NCBI RefSeq assembly: GCF_000620785.1
Contig: NZ_JIAI01000012.1
Coordinates: 124,001 to 188,000 of the forward strand
Direction of reading: 5' to 3'
DNA: 64,000 nt
Source of the DNA: Actinospineispora acaciae DSM 45401
GTDB taxonomy: Bacteria; Actinomycetota; Actinomycetes; Mycobacteriales; Pseudonocardiaceae
A program made the translations under genes and the position numbers. Below the pieces are notes generated by a model. It did not search any database. It was given only the letters and a program-made list of their open reading frames with translations, and was not told where the DNA came from. This document shows, piece by piece, positions 52,801 to 59,498 of this stretch (positions within the stretch are counted from its first letter, which is position 1; the number at the start of each line of letters is the position of its first letter).

Positions 52801-52918
52801 CGGCCCCGCCGACAACGTCCTCAAGATCAAGCCGCCCGCCGTGCTCACCGTGGAACAGGCCGAGCGCGCGGCCACCGTGATCGAGTCGGCCCTCGCCGAG
52901 CTGAGCCCGCGCCGGTGA
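49820..52918 (+). CDS. Kinase - LytM/M23 - AGXT2L-type phospho-lyase fusion
   Basis: A 1032-aa three-domain protein. Residues about 1-340 are an APH/choline kinase fold (VHNDASENNVLVG near 196, DFGD near 217). Residues about 455-560 are an M23/LytM domain with zinc ligands HLGID and HIHVQ. Residues about 600-1032 are a class III PLP enzyme (Lys near 871 in LGKPIGNGHP; NTNTRYLHPN; EYFNTYGGNPVSCA; DNVLKIKPP). The PLP part is very like human ETNPPL/PHYKPL, which eliminate phosphate from phosphoethanolamine or phosphohydroxylysine. Inferred: kinase and lyase act in sequence. There is no signal peptide. ATG 49820 or 49826. Confidence 0.9.
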   Translation: MQMRSSTPIEALAALARDLFDVDAVAAPLPGERHRNARLDVGGRPAYLLKVYASDCGADDGADDEPELQDAVLAHLAGRGLPVPSLAGSATARIDGREHQVRLLNWVDGRVWASAGPPDARRLAGLGAAVARLDAALAGFEHPALDREYRWHPLRATALARVLPLLDDRDREFVGSSLGRLDELAPELRALPAQAVHNDASENNVLVGADGRVAGIIDFGDVVRAPRICGLAVAVAYAQLGVPDPVAAAAAVVAGYHAEAPLTAAELRLLPDLVDIRLAMSIANAAEQRLVDPDNAYLDVSQEPIRALLAALGDQPRELLAARFRDACGYRPVANERAVVSWLRSVGCDPAPMLRTDPRTARIHHVDWTEDGPEELRMSHGPERVAAAIESRMRAGGDTLAVGRYREDRVVYQGDAFGPGNGYGGHGNENGNGGNGNGGNGNGGNGNGGGPGERRSVHLGIDLFADAGEPVFAPFDGVLAAVDFRDRDYDYGGVLMLEHRTADGTPFWLLVGHLSERSCAELRPGARVRRGERIGRVGAAAENGAWPPHIHVQLFTTLLGRSTDLPGAVRPSELDVWESVSPDPNLLLRAPLTPAAAPDRTAAQITAQITARRAANLSATLSLSYAEPLHIVAGAGAELVDAHGRRHLDLVNNVCHVGHCHPRVVEALSTQAGLLNTNTRYLHPNITEYARRLAATFPDPLNVVMLTNSGSEANDLALRLARTATGREHVLVLDWAYHGNLGSLIEISPYKFNRAGGSGPGGRVRVCALPDPYRGEFGGDGPRYAEDVAAHCSELAASGTPAAAFVHESIPGCAGQVELAGGYLQAAYAHARAAGALCIADEVQCGFGRVGTHMWAFERHGVVPDIVTLGKPIGNGHPIGAVVTTPRVARVFRTGMEYFNTYGGNPVSCAVGLAVLDVVHDQRLMANCALVGERLEARLAAMASRYPVIGDVRGRGLFLGVDLVTDRASKRPDPVTAARVVEAAKRDGVLLSTDGPADNVLKIKPPAVLTVEQAERAATVIESALAELSPRR
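51104..51170 (+). repeat. 15-bp tandem repeat in the Gly/Asn-rich linker
   Basis: About four in-frame copies of a 15-bp unit (GGCAACGGGAACGGC) encode a Gly-Asn-rich linker just before the LytM domain of the fusion protein. The DNA identity is higher than needed for the protein, so the number of units may vary between strains. Confidence 0.85.
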
Positions 52919-52933
52919 TCGAGTACGTTCCGG

Positions 52934-52980
52934 GACACGGACATGACACGGACACGGACACGACACGGACACGACACGTG
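52934..52980 (+). repeat. GACACG hexamer tract between fusion gene and M24 gene
   Basis: Degenerate GACACG/GACACGGACAC repeats fill 52934-52980. A frame runs through from GTG 52915, but GGGGAGG at 52983-52989 with GTG 52996 gives a better start, so the tract is probably untranslated. It might also lie in the N-terminus if the upstream start is used. Confidence 0.65.
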
Positions 52981-52995
52981 ACGGGGAGGCGGCCG

Positions 52996-54228
52996 GTGAC
53001 GTCAGGGCGGAAACTGGAGCGGCTCGGCGACGGGCCCGAGCCGCAGTGGCTCACCGACGAGGCGATCGGCGCCGTCGAGGTGCTGGAACCGCCCCCGTTC
53101 GAGCCGGCGGAGTACGACGCTCGGATGCGGCGGGTGTGCGCCCGGCTCACCGAGCTGGACGCCGACGCGCTGCTGGTGTTCCGTCCGTCCAGCGTGGAGT
53201 ACCTGTGCGGCTACCACACCCAGGAGACCGCGCCGCAGCCGTTGCTGGTCACCCACGAGGGCGCCCGGCTGTACGTGATGGACCTGGAGGTCGGCCGGGC
53301 GCTGGCCAGCTCGTCCGCCGACGAGATCGTCTACACCGGCTACGACAACACGCGTGACCGCGACGAGCTGGTGACCGCGCACGTGCGGCGGACGCTGGGT
53401 ACGGGCGGGCGGCTCGCCGTCGAGCTCCAGGGCGCCACGACCCCGCCGGCGGTCATCGACCGGCTCCGGTCGCTCGGGCTCGCGCTGGTGGACGGGCGGT
53501 TCCTGGTGGAGACGCTGCGGCTGGTGCTCTCGCCCGCCGAGCTGCGGTGCATGGAGGAGGCGGCGCGCATCACCGCGCTCGGGCTGGACGCGGCCGTCGG
53601 CGCGGCCCGCGAGCCCGCCGCCACCGACTCCACGGTGGCCGCCGCGATCGCCGCCGCACTGCACCGGGAGGCCGACTCGCGCTCCGCCTGGGGGCCGCTG
53701 GTGGTCAGCGAACCGCGCGCGGGCGTCCCGCACTCGACGTTCCGCTCCGAGCCGCTCGCCGCCCCGGGCTCGACGTTCCTGGAGTTCGCCGGTACCCACC
53801 ACCGCTACCACGCCCCGGTCATGCGCACGGTCGTCCGGGGGCGCCCGTCGCCGGTCACCCTGCGCCTGGCCGACCGTTCGCGCACGGCGCTGGCCGCCGT
53901 CCTGGCCCACGCCAAGGCCGGCGTGGCGTGCTCGGAGGTCGCCCGGCGGGCCCGCGAGGCGCTGGGCCCGCTCGAAGCCGACGAGGTGTTCCACTGGATG
54001 TTCGGATACCCGGTGGGGCTGGCGCACCCGCCGCACTGGATGGACGGCGCGCCGTTCTGCCTGACCGCCGACAACCCGGGCCTGCTCCAGGCGGGCATGA
54101 CCTTCCACGTGCCGGCGTCGTTCCGCTCGTTCGGGGCGCAGTGCGTCGGCCTGAGCCAGACGTTCGTCGTGGAGCCGGACGGCGCGCGGGCGCTCACCCA
54201 CGGCGCCGCGGAGCTGATCGAGCTGTGA
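52996..54228 (+). CDS. Creatinase/ectoine hydrolase-like M24 family protein
   Basis: A 410-aa pita-bread-fold protein with an N-terminal creatinase domain (LLVFRPSSVEYLCGYHTQETAPQPLLV) and a C-terminal M24 domain (FLEFAGTHHRYHAPVMRTVV, FGYPVGLAHPPHWMDG, LSQTFVVEPDGARAL). The first Asp position reads Glu, the second has no Asp and the C-terminal Glu positions differ, so the dimetal centre of aminopeptidases is likely absent. Creatinase and ectoine hydrolase share this kind of loss. It probably cleaves a C-N bond in a small cyclic or amidino compound. Downstream of the kinase-lyase gene on the same strand. Confidence 0.85.
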   Translation: MTSGRKLERLGDGPEPQWLTDEAIGAVEVLEPPPFEPAEYDARMRRVCARLTELDADALLVFRPSSVEYLCGYHTQETAPQPLLVTHEGARLYVMDLEVGRALASSSADEIVYTGYDNTRDRDELVTAHVRRTLGTGGRLAVELQGATTPPAVIDRLRSLGLALVDGRFLVETLRLVLSPAELRCMEEAARITALGLDAAVGAAREPAATDSTVAAAIAAALHREADSRSAWGPLVVSEPRAGVPHSTFRSEPLAAPGSTFLEFAGTHHRYHAPVMRTVVRGRPSPVTLRLADRSRTALAAVLAHAKAGVACSEVARRAREALGPLEADEVFHWMFGYPVGLAHPPHWMDGAPFCLTADNPGLLQAGMTFHVPASFRSFGAQCVGLSQTFVVEPDGARALTHGAAELIEL

Positions 54229-54248
54229 GCGGGCGATAGGGTACGCCC

Positions 54249-55148
54249 GTGTCAGGTTTACCCGAGGTCACGCAGGTCGACGCGAGGGTCGTCGCGGACT
54301 CGGTGAACGACGCGGGCGACCGGCTGACCACGATGGTCGTGACGCTGCCGCGCTCCGCGTTGGCCGAGCTGAACACCCACCGCGCGTTTTCCCGCAACTC
54401 CGCCTCCTCGCGCGCCGTCCCGGTCAAGCGGATGATCGAGTACGTCCAGCGCACGCCGTACGTGCCGCGCGCGTTCTCGGTGAACAAGCCGGGCATGAAC
54501 GCGCACGAGTTCATCGAGCCGGGCTCGCCCCGGTGGCCGGACGTGCACGCCTGGTGGATGCGCAGCGTCGAGACCGCGCTGGGCCAGGCGCGGGCGGGGC
54601 TCGAGCTCGGCGTGCACAAGCAGGAGGTCAACCGGATCCTCGAGCCGTACCTGATGCACACCGTGGTCATCTCCAGCACGGAGTGGGACAACTTCTTCGC
54701 CCAGCGCCTGGACACCGACGACACCGGCGCGCCGCTGGCCTACCTGCCGATCTACGACGCGGCGTTGGCGATGAAGGACGCCCTGACCGGCTCCAGCCCG
54801 TCATCCGTGGCCGTGGGGGACTGGCACACGCCGTTCATCACCGCCGAGGAACGGGACGCGCTCGCCCCGGAGCAGGCACGGGCCGTCGCGGCGGCGCGCA
54901 GCGCGCGGGTCTCGTACTTCACCCCGACCGGCGACCGGGTGGTCGGCGCCGGCCCCTCGATCGACGCGGACCTGCGGCTGTACGAGCGGCTGCTCAACCC
55001 CGGCCAGGGCTCCGCCCTGCACCTGTCCCCGTTCGAGCACGTGGCGACCCCGGCCACCCCCGGCAGCGGGAACTTCACCGGCTGGCGCCAGTGGCGCGCC
55101 GACGTCGAAGCGGGGGCCGTTACAGCGCGCCCAGAACCCGCGAGGTGA
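54249..55148 (+). CDS. thyX: FAD-dependent thymidylate synthase (ThyX)
   Basis: A 299-aa ThyX-like protein that methylates dUMP with FAD and methylenetetrahydrofolate. The signature RHRxxSxNxxSxR appears as THRAFSRNSASSR, with Thr for the first Arg, a variant known in large ThyX-like proteins. KQEVNRILEPYLMHTVVISSTEWDNFF and the downstream PFEHVATPATP fit the family. GTG start follows the M24 gene by 21 bp. It is convergent with YeiH, overlapping 29 bp. Confidence 0.85.
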   Translation: MSGLPEVTQVDARVVADSVNDAGDRLTTMVVTLPRSALAELNTHRAFSRNSASSRAVPVKRMIEYVQRTPYVPRAFSVNKPGMNAHEFIEPGSPRWPDVHAWWMRSVETALGQARAGLELGVHKQEVNRILEPYLMHTVVISSTEWDNFFAQRLDTDDTGAPLAYLPIYDAALAMKDALTGSSPSSVAVGDWHTPFITAEERDALAPEQARAVAAARSARVSYFTPTGDRVVGAGPSIDADLRLYERLLNPGQGSALHLSPFEHVATPATPGSGNFTGWRQWRADVEAGAVTARPEPAR

Positions 55149-56220
55149 TCAGCACCTCGGCGAGGGCGGTCACCGCGACGACGGCCAGCGCGATCGCGCC
55201 CACCACGAACGGCCGGAAGCCGGTGACCCGCATCTGGCGCAGGTCGAAGTTCAGCCCGACGCCTGCGAAGGTCAGCAGGAACGCCCACTTGGACAGGTTG
55301 CCCAGGCTGGTGATCTCGGGCTTGCTGAGCACGCCGGCGGTGGCCAGCGCGGACACCGCCAGGTAGCCGAGGACGAACTTCGGGAACCGCTCCCAGACGA
55401 ACCCGGCGCGCGCGGCCAGCCCGGTGCCCACCGACGCGGCCTGCCCGCGCGAGGACCAGTACAGCGCGTAGAGCAGCACCACGAAGCCGATCAGCGCGTT
55501 GCGGGTGTTCTTCACCAGCACGGCGACGTCCTGGGCCTGCGGGGAGTAGAGCGCGCCGGCGGCGGTGGTCTCCGCCGTGTTGTCCACCGCGAGCCCGGCC
55601 CACACGCCGTACTCGGTGTCGGTCAGCGCCAACCCGTGCCCGATCAACGGGAACGTCAGCAGCGCCACCGCGCCCAGGGCCAGGATGGCCGCGATCGCGT
55701 ACCCGGAGTCCTCCTCGTCGGCCTCGATGGCGCCGCGCCCGGCGATGATCGCGGATACCCCGCAGATCGCGGTGCCCATGGCCAGCAGCGAGGTGAGCTT
55801 GCCGCGCAGCCGCAGCCAGCGGCCGAGCAGCAGCACGATCCCGCTGGCGATCACGATGTCGATGAACACCAGCACCAGGCTGACCCCGCCCAGGCGCAGC
55901 ACGTCACCGATCAGGAACCGGGCGCCGAGCAGCACGATGCCGATCTTGAGCCACAGCTCGTAGGTGCCGACGCCGGGCCGGAACACGCGCGGGATGCCGA
56001 CGGTGTTGCGGATGACCGCGCCGAGCAGGATCGCCCAGAGCACGTACTCGATGTCCGGCAGGGCGGTGTGCGTGGCGGTGCCCAGCGCCTTGATCTCGCC
56101 CTGCGCCCACTTGCCGATCAGGCCGATCACCGCGAGCAGCGCCAGCCCCGGCAGGTAGGACACCAGGGTGGCCGGGGCGCGCCTGATCACGGTCGACGGG
56201 CTGGCCGCCCGGGTCACCAC
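55120..56220 (-). CDS. YeiH family putative sulfate exporter
   Basis: A 366-aa, about 10-helix protein of the YeiH/PSE (UPF0324) family: IRNTVGIPRVFRPGVGTYELWLKIGIVLLGARFLIGDVL and LTSLLAMGTAICGVSAIIAGRGAI are characteristic. Its GTG start overlaps the stop of the 51-aa gene. It is the last gene of a sulfur transport operon that starts with the substrate-binding protein, so here it is more likely a sulfite/sulfate or taurine-type partner than a general exporter; direction is not determinable. Confidence 0.85.
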   Translation of the reverse strand: MVTRAASPSTVIRRAPATLVSYLPGLALLAVIGLIGKWAQGEIKALGTATHTALPDIEYVLWAILLGAVIRNTVGIPRVFRPGVGTYELWLKIGIVLLGARFLIGDVLRLGGVSLVLVFIDIVIASGIVLLLGRWLRLRGKLTSLLAMGTAICGVSAIIAGRGAIEADEEDSGYAIAAILALGAVALLTFPLIGHGLALTDTEYGVWAGLAVDNTAETTAAGALYSPQAQDVAVLVKNTRNALIGFVVLLYALYWSSRGQAASVGTGLAARAGFVWERFPKFVLGYLAVSALATAGVLSKPEITSLGNLSKWAFLLTFAGVGLNFDLRQMRVTGFRPFVVGAIALAVVAVTALAEVLITSRVLGAL

Positions 56221-56369
56221 GGGATCACCGGCAGCAGCCCGAACCCGACGGCGAGCACCAGCACGCCGGCCACCAGCACGGCTATCCAGTCCACGGACAG
56301 CCGCCGGCGCGGTGGCTGGGTGTCGACGGGTTCTGGCGTGCTCACCTGGTCGCTCACCGGGTCGCTCAC
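56214..56369 (-). CDS. 51-aa single-pass membrane protein in sulfur transport operon
   Basis: GTG at 56369 overlaps the permease stop (GTGA) and the TGA at 56216-56214 overlaps the YeiH start. The protein starts MSDPVSDQVSTPEPVD, has a Pro/Arg-rich stretch and one C-terminal membrane helix (IAVLVAGVLVLAVGFGLLPV). Both overlaps show it is a real translated link in the operon. Three in-frame GTG codons lie within 24 bp. No family is recognised. It may stabilise the permease or YeiH. Confidence 0.75.
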   Translation of the reverse strand: MSDPVSDQVSTPEPVDTQPPRRRLSVDWIAVLVAGVLVLAVGFGLLPVIPW

Positions 56370-57286
56370 CGGGTCACCGCCAATCCGCGGGCTCGCAGCA
56401 CCCGCCGCTCCACCGGCCGGAACACCAGCAGCTCGATGCCGATGCCCACGATCAGGATCAGGAAGATCGCCGCGATCACCTTGGGCATGTTGTTGTAGTC
56501 GCTGCCGTCCTTGAGGTACGCGCCGAGCCCGAACCCGAGCAGCGGACCTGCCGCGATGATCTCGGCGGCCATCAGGGACCGCCAGGAGAACGCCCAGCCC
56601 TGCTTGCAGCCGGCCAGGTAGCCGGGCAGCGCGGCCGGAAGCAGGATGTGCCGGGCGCTGGTCAGGCCGCGCGCGCCGAGCACCTGGCCGACCCTCGGCA
56701 GGATCGGTGGGATCTGGTCGATGCCCGCGACCAGGCCGTTGGCCACCGACGGGATGGAGCCGAGCAGGACGACGAAGTAGATGGTGGCGTCGGTCAGCCC
56801 GAACCACAGCACGGCGGCCGGCACCCAGGCCACCGAGGGCAGGCTCTGCAGCCCGTGCAGCAGCGGCCCGATCGCGGCCCGTACCACCCTTACCTTGGCC
56901 ACCAGCAGCCCCAGCGGGGTGGCGACCAGCAGCGCGATGAAGAACCCGAGGAACGCCCTGCCGATGGACGTCCACAGGATCGACCACACCTGGCCGCTGT
57001 CCACGGCGGCCAGGAACTCCCGCCAGACTGCTAGGGGTTCGGGCAGCTTGAACTCCGGCCAGAACGCGGCCGCCCACAGCGCCTGCCACACCGCGAGGAA
57101 CAGCACCACCGCGACCACCGGCGGCCCGAAGGCGGCCAGCGCACGACGCCAGCCGGGGGCACGCTGCTCGGTGGGGGTGTCCAGCGCGTCCAGGCCGGCG
57201 ATCGCGGCCCTGTCGTCGGTCAGCTCGCCCGGGCGTTCGGCGGTGGTGGTCGCGGTGGTCGCGGTGGTCGTCGGCTCAGGCGGCAT
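56366..57286 (-). CDS. ABC transporter permease (nitrate/sulfonate/taurine type)
   Basis: A 306-aa BPD_transp_1 permease with about 6 helices. The EAA loop reads LPAALPGYLAGCKQGWAFSWRSLMAAEIIA. The N-terminus has a Thr/Ala-rich tandem stretch (TTTATTATTT) encoded by repeated GTGGTCGCG units. ATG 57286 overlaps the ATPase stop by 11 bp. It works with the ATPase and binding protein to import a sulfonate or a related anion. Confidence 0.9.
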   Translation of the reverse strand: MPPEPTTTATTATTTAERPGELTDDRAAIAGLDALDTPTEQRAPGWRRALAAFGPPVVAVVLFLAVWQALWAAAFWPEFKLPEPLAVWREFLAAVDSGQVWSILWTSIGRAFLGFFIALLVATPLGLLVAKVRVVRAAIGPLLHGLQSLPSVAWVPAAVLWFGLTDATIYFVVLLGSIPSVANGLVAGIDQIPPILPRVGQVLGARGLTSARHILLPAALPGYLAGCKQGWAFSWRSLMAAEIIAAGPLLGFGLGAYLKDGSDYNNMPKVIAAIFLILIVGIGIELLVFRPVERRVLRARGLAVTR

Positions 57287-58124
57287 GACGGCTGATGACC
57301 TCGCGCAGCCGGCCGGTGATCTCGTCGTGCAGCTCGTCACGGCCGGTCGGGTCGTCCGGGCCGACCGTCGACCACTCGCCGACCACTGTGCCCGGCCGCG
57401 ACGACAGCAGCACCACCCGCTGGGCCAGCCGCAGCGCCTCGCGCACGTCGTGGGTGACGAACAGCACGGTGGTCCCGGTGGCCCGCCAGACCCGCAGCAG
57501 CTCGCCCTGCAGCACGTCCCGGGTGATCGCGTCCAGCGCGGCGAACGGCTCGTCCATCAGCAGCAGCCCGGAGTCGGCCCCGGAGTCGACCCTGGAGTCG
57601 ACCCTGGAGTCGACAGAGCCCGGCTGGGTGGCGTGTGCCAGCGCGCGGGCCAGCGCCACCCGCTGGCGCATGCCGCCGGACAGCTCGTGCGGCCGCTTGC
57701 CGGCCTGCCCGTCCAGCCTGACCAGCTCCAGCAGCTCGCGGGCCCGGCGCCTGCGGTCGCCCCGGCCCACGCCGCCCAGCCGCAGCGGCAGCTCGACGTT
57801 GCGCCCGGCGTCCAGCCAGGGCAGCAGCGCCGGCTCCTGGAACATGAACGACGGGCTCCCGGTGCCCAGCTCGATCGCGCCGGTCGTCGGCCGGTCCAGC
57901 CCGGCGACCAGGTTGAGCAGCGTCGACTTGCCGCAGCCGGAGGCGCCGAGCAGGCAGACGAACTCGCCCGGCCGCACCTTCAGGTTGATCTCCCGCAGCG
58001 CGGTGACCGCGTTCGCGCCGGAGCCGAACGTCTTGCCGACTCCGGACAGCGTGACCGCCGTCGTCTCGGCGTCCGAACGGGTGTCCTTGGTAGGGGCGTC
58101 GTTGAGAGCGGTGACGACTGTCAT
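57276..58124 (-). CDS. ABC transporter ATP-binding protein with repeat insertion
   Basis: A 282-aa nucleotide-binding subunit: Walker A GASGCGKST, Q-loop FQEPALLPW, signature LSGGMRQR, Walker B LLLMDEPF and the H-loop in VTHDVREAL. Between the signature and Walker B a run of VDSR/VDSG repeats of about 16 residues replaces the usual few residues. It is encoded by four 12-bp units at 57566-57613. All catalytic motifs remain intact. Confidence 0.92.
   Translation of the reverse strand: MTVVTALNDAPTKDTRSDAETTAVTLSGVGKTFGSGANAVTALREINLKVRPGEFVCLLGASGCGKSTLLNLVAGLDRPTTGAIELGTGSPSFMFQEPALLPWLDAGRNVELPLRLGGVGRGDRRRRARELLELVRLDGQAGKRPHELSGGMRQRVALARALAHATQPGSVDSRVDSRVDSGADSGLLLMDEPFAALDAITRDVLQGELLRVWRATGTTVLFVTHDVREALRLAQRVVLLSSRPGTVVGEWSTVGPDDPTGRDELHDEITGRLREVISRHAA
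57566..57613 (-). repeat. 12-bp tandem repeats inside ABC ATPase gene
   Basis: Four in-frame 12-bp units (consensus, plus strand, CTGGAGTCGACC) lie between the LSGGMRQR and Walker B coding segments. They add about 16 residues to a region that is normally short. Gain or loss of units keeps the frame, so strain-to-strain variation is plausible. Confidence 0.85.
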
Positions 58125-58131
58125 GCCCGGA

Positions 58132-59208
58132 TCACCTCTGTGCCTTGTCGAGGCCGGCGGCGTCCACCGCCGGCTTGCCGGACGCTCGGAGGACCTTGTT
58201 CAGCTCGGTGACGTTCACGAATCCGGTCAGGTTGGTCTCGGTGGGGGTGGCGCCCGCCGTCACGCTGTCCTTGGCGAGCTGGGGGAAGGTGCCGGCCAGC
58301 GGGTCGAGCCCGAAGGACAGCTCGGTGAACGCCCGGTCCAGCACCGCCGGGGCCAGTGAGGCGCCGGTGAGCCGCTTGATCGCCTCGTTGGTGACGGTCC
58401 TGGCCTCGGCGGGGTTGGCGGCGGCGAAGTCCACGGACTGTTGCAGGCCGCGCAGCAGCCCGGCCACGGTGTCCGGGTGCTGCTGCAGGTAGTCGGTGCG
58501 CACGATCAGCACAGTGGTGGGGAACTGGCCGCCCGGCCACAGCGTCTTCTCGTCGACCAGCACCTTCGCCCCGGCGTCCACCAGCCGCGAGCTCCACGGC
58601 TCGGGCAGCCAGCCGCCGGCCACCTGGCCGGACTTGAACAGGTCGAGGGTGCGGGGGTTCTCCAGGTTCTGCACGGTGACGCCGTCCGCGCCCTGCGGGA
58701 TCTTGTGCTCCTTGAGCCACTTCTTGAGCGCCACGTCCTGGGTGTTGCCGGCCTGCGGGGTGGCGATCGTCTTGCCCTTGAGCTGTTCCGGGGAGGTGAT
58801 GTCCGGCTTGACCACGAGCTGTGCCCCGCCGGAGGTGGTGCCGGCGACGAGCCGGACGGTCTCGCCGTTCGACTTGGCGAAGGCGTTGATCGCCGGGCTT
58901 GACCCGATGAACGCGGCGTCCAGGGAGCCGCCGAGCAGCGCGTTGACCTCCTCGGGGCCGGCGTTGAACGGCTGGGTGATCAGCTTGGTGTTGCCGAGCT
59001 GGCCGGCGAAGTGGCCCTTGTCCTGCCCGATCAGCGCGGGTGCGTGGGTGATGTTCGGGAAGTAGCCGAGGCGCAGCTCGGCGGCCGGCCCCTGGTTGGC
59101 CTGGGCCTGGCCGGCGGTGCCGCGGTCGGCGCGCGAGCACGCGGCCGCCGTCGCGGACAGCGCCACCACAGCGAGCAGGGTGGCGAGGAGGCGGGCACGG
59201 CGCGTCAT
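58132..59208 (-). CDS. ABC transporter substrate-binding lipoprotein (sulfonate/taurine type)
   Basis: A 358-aa lipoprotein with signal ending SATAAAC and an NMT1/THI5-like domain (LRLGYFPNITHAPALIG, FNAGPEEVNALLGGSLDAAFIGSSPAINAFAKSNG). This SsuA/TauA group binds sulfonates, nitrate or similar anions. ATG 59208 fits the signal peptide. It is the first gene of the operon ATPase-permease-51 aa-YeiH, and a cysteine-linked leader ORF lies upstream, so sulfonate or sulfate uptake is the best guess. Confidence 0.9.
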   Translation of the reverse strand: MTRRARLLATLLAVVALSATAAACSRADRGTAGQAQANQGPAAELRLGYFPNITHAPALIGQDKGHFAGQLGNTKLITQPFNAGPEEVNALLGGSLDAAFIGSSPAINAFAKSNGETVRLVAGTTSGGAQLVVKPDITSPEQLKGKTIATPQAGNTQDVALKKWLKEHKIPQGADGVTVQNLENPRTLDLFKSGQVAGGWLPEPWSSRLVDAGAKVLVDEKTLWPGGQFPTTVLIVRTDYLQQHPDTVAGLLRGLQQSVDFAAANPAEARTVTNEAIKRLTGASLAPAVLDRAFTELSFGLDPLAGTFPQLAKDSVTAGATPTETNLTGFVNVTELNKVLRASGKPAVDAAGLDKAQR

Positions 59209-59305
59209 AGGTAATCCGATCAGTTTGATCAAGTTTCAGGCCGGACGATCGGTGCTTGCCGAGGACTGGTGAACAGCGCGGAAACGGCGCTGGAAGGACC
59301 GAGGG

Positions 59306-59404
59306 TCAGCGGCAGGATGTGGCGAAGACGCGCATCAGGTCGACGTGCAGCCGACGGACCAGCAACGGCCGGAGGGGCCGGTCGGTCCGGGAGCAGGCAC
59401 GCAC
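59306..59404 (-). CDS. Leaderless attenuator peptide upstream of the sulfonate ABC operon
   Basis: A 32-codon ORF starts at GTG 59404 and ends TGA 59306. Its C-terminal half, RRLHVDLMRVFATSCR, matches the widespread actinobacterial leader peptides seen upstream of sulfur genes. The -10 box at 59412-59417 puts transcription start at or beside the GTG, so the message is leaderless. Cys codons near the start and end suggest ribosome stalling on cysteine shortage. About 98 bp separate its stop from the substrate-binding protein. Recognised from the motif; a control test is required. Confidence 0.8.
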   Translation of the reverse strand: MRACSRTDRPLRPLLVRRLHVDLMRVFATSCR

Positions 59405-59411
59405 CCACCGA

Positions 59412-59439
59412 TGCTTACATTCCTGAGCCGCTTAGTCAA
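59412..59439 (-). promoter_or_regulatory. Promoter for the leader peptide and ABC operon
   Basis: TTGACT (59439-59434) and TAAGCA (59417-59412), minus strand, are 16 bp apart, close to the primary sigma consensus. The region also lies between this operon and the divergent Rrf2 gene (start 59499), so the Rrf2 protein may bind here. The palindrome TTGATCAA lies closer to the substrate-binding gene near 59230. Confidence 0.7.
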
Positions 59440-59498
59440 CAAAATCCCAGGTAACGGGCTGTGAGGCTGGTCGCCGCGCGCTGGGTGAGAATGACGGC

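Noticed and set aside
59209..59305. A riboswitch in the substrate-binding protein leader
   Set aside because: None of the S-box conserved blocks seen at thrC occur here; peptide-based attenuation explains the leader better.
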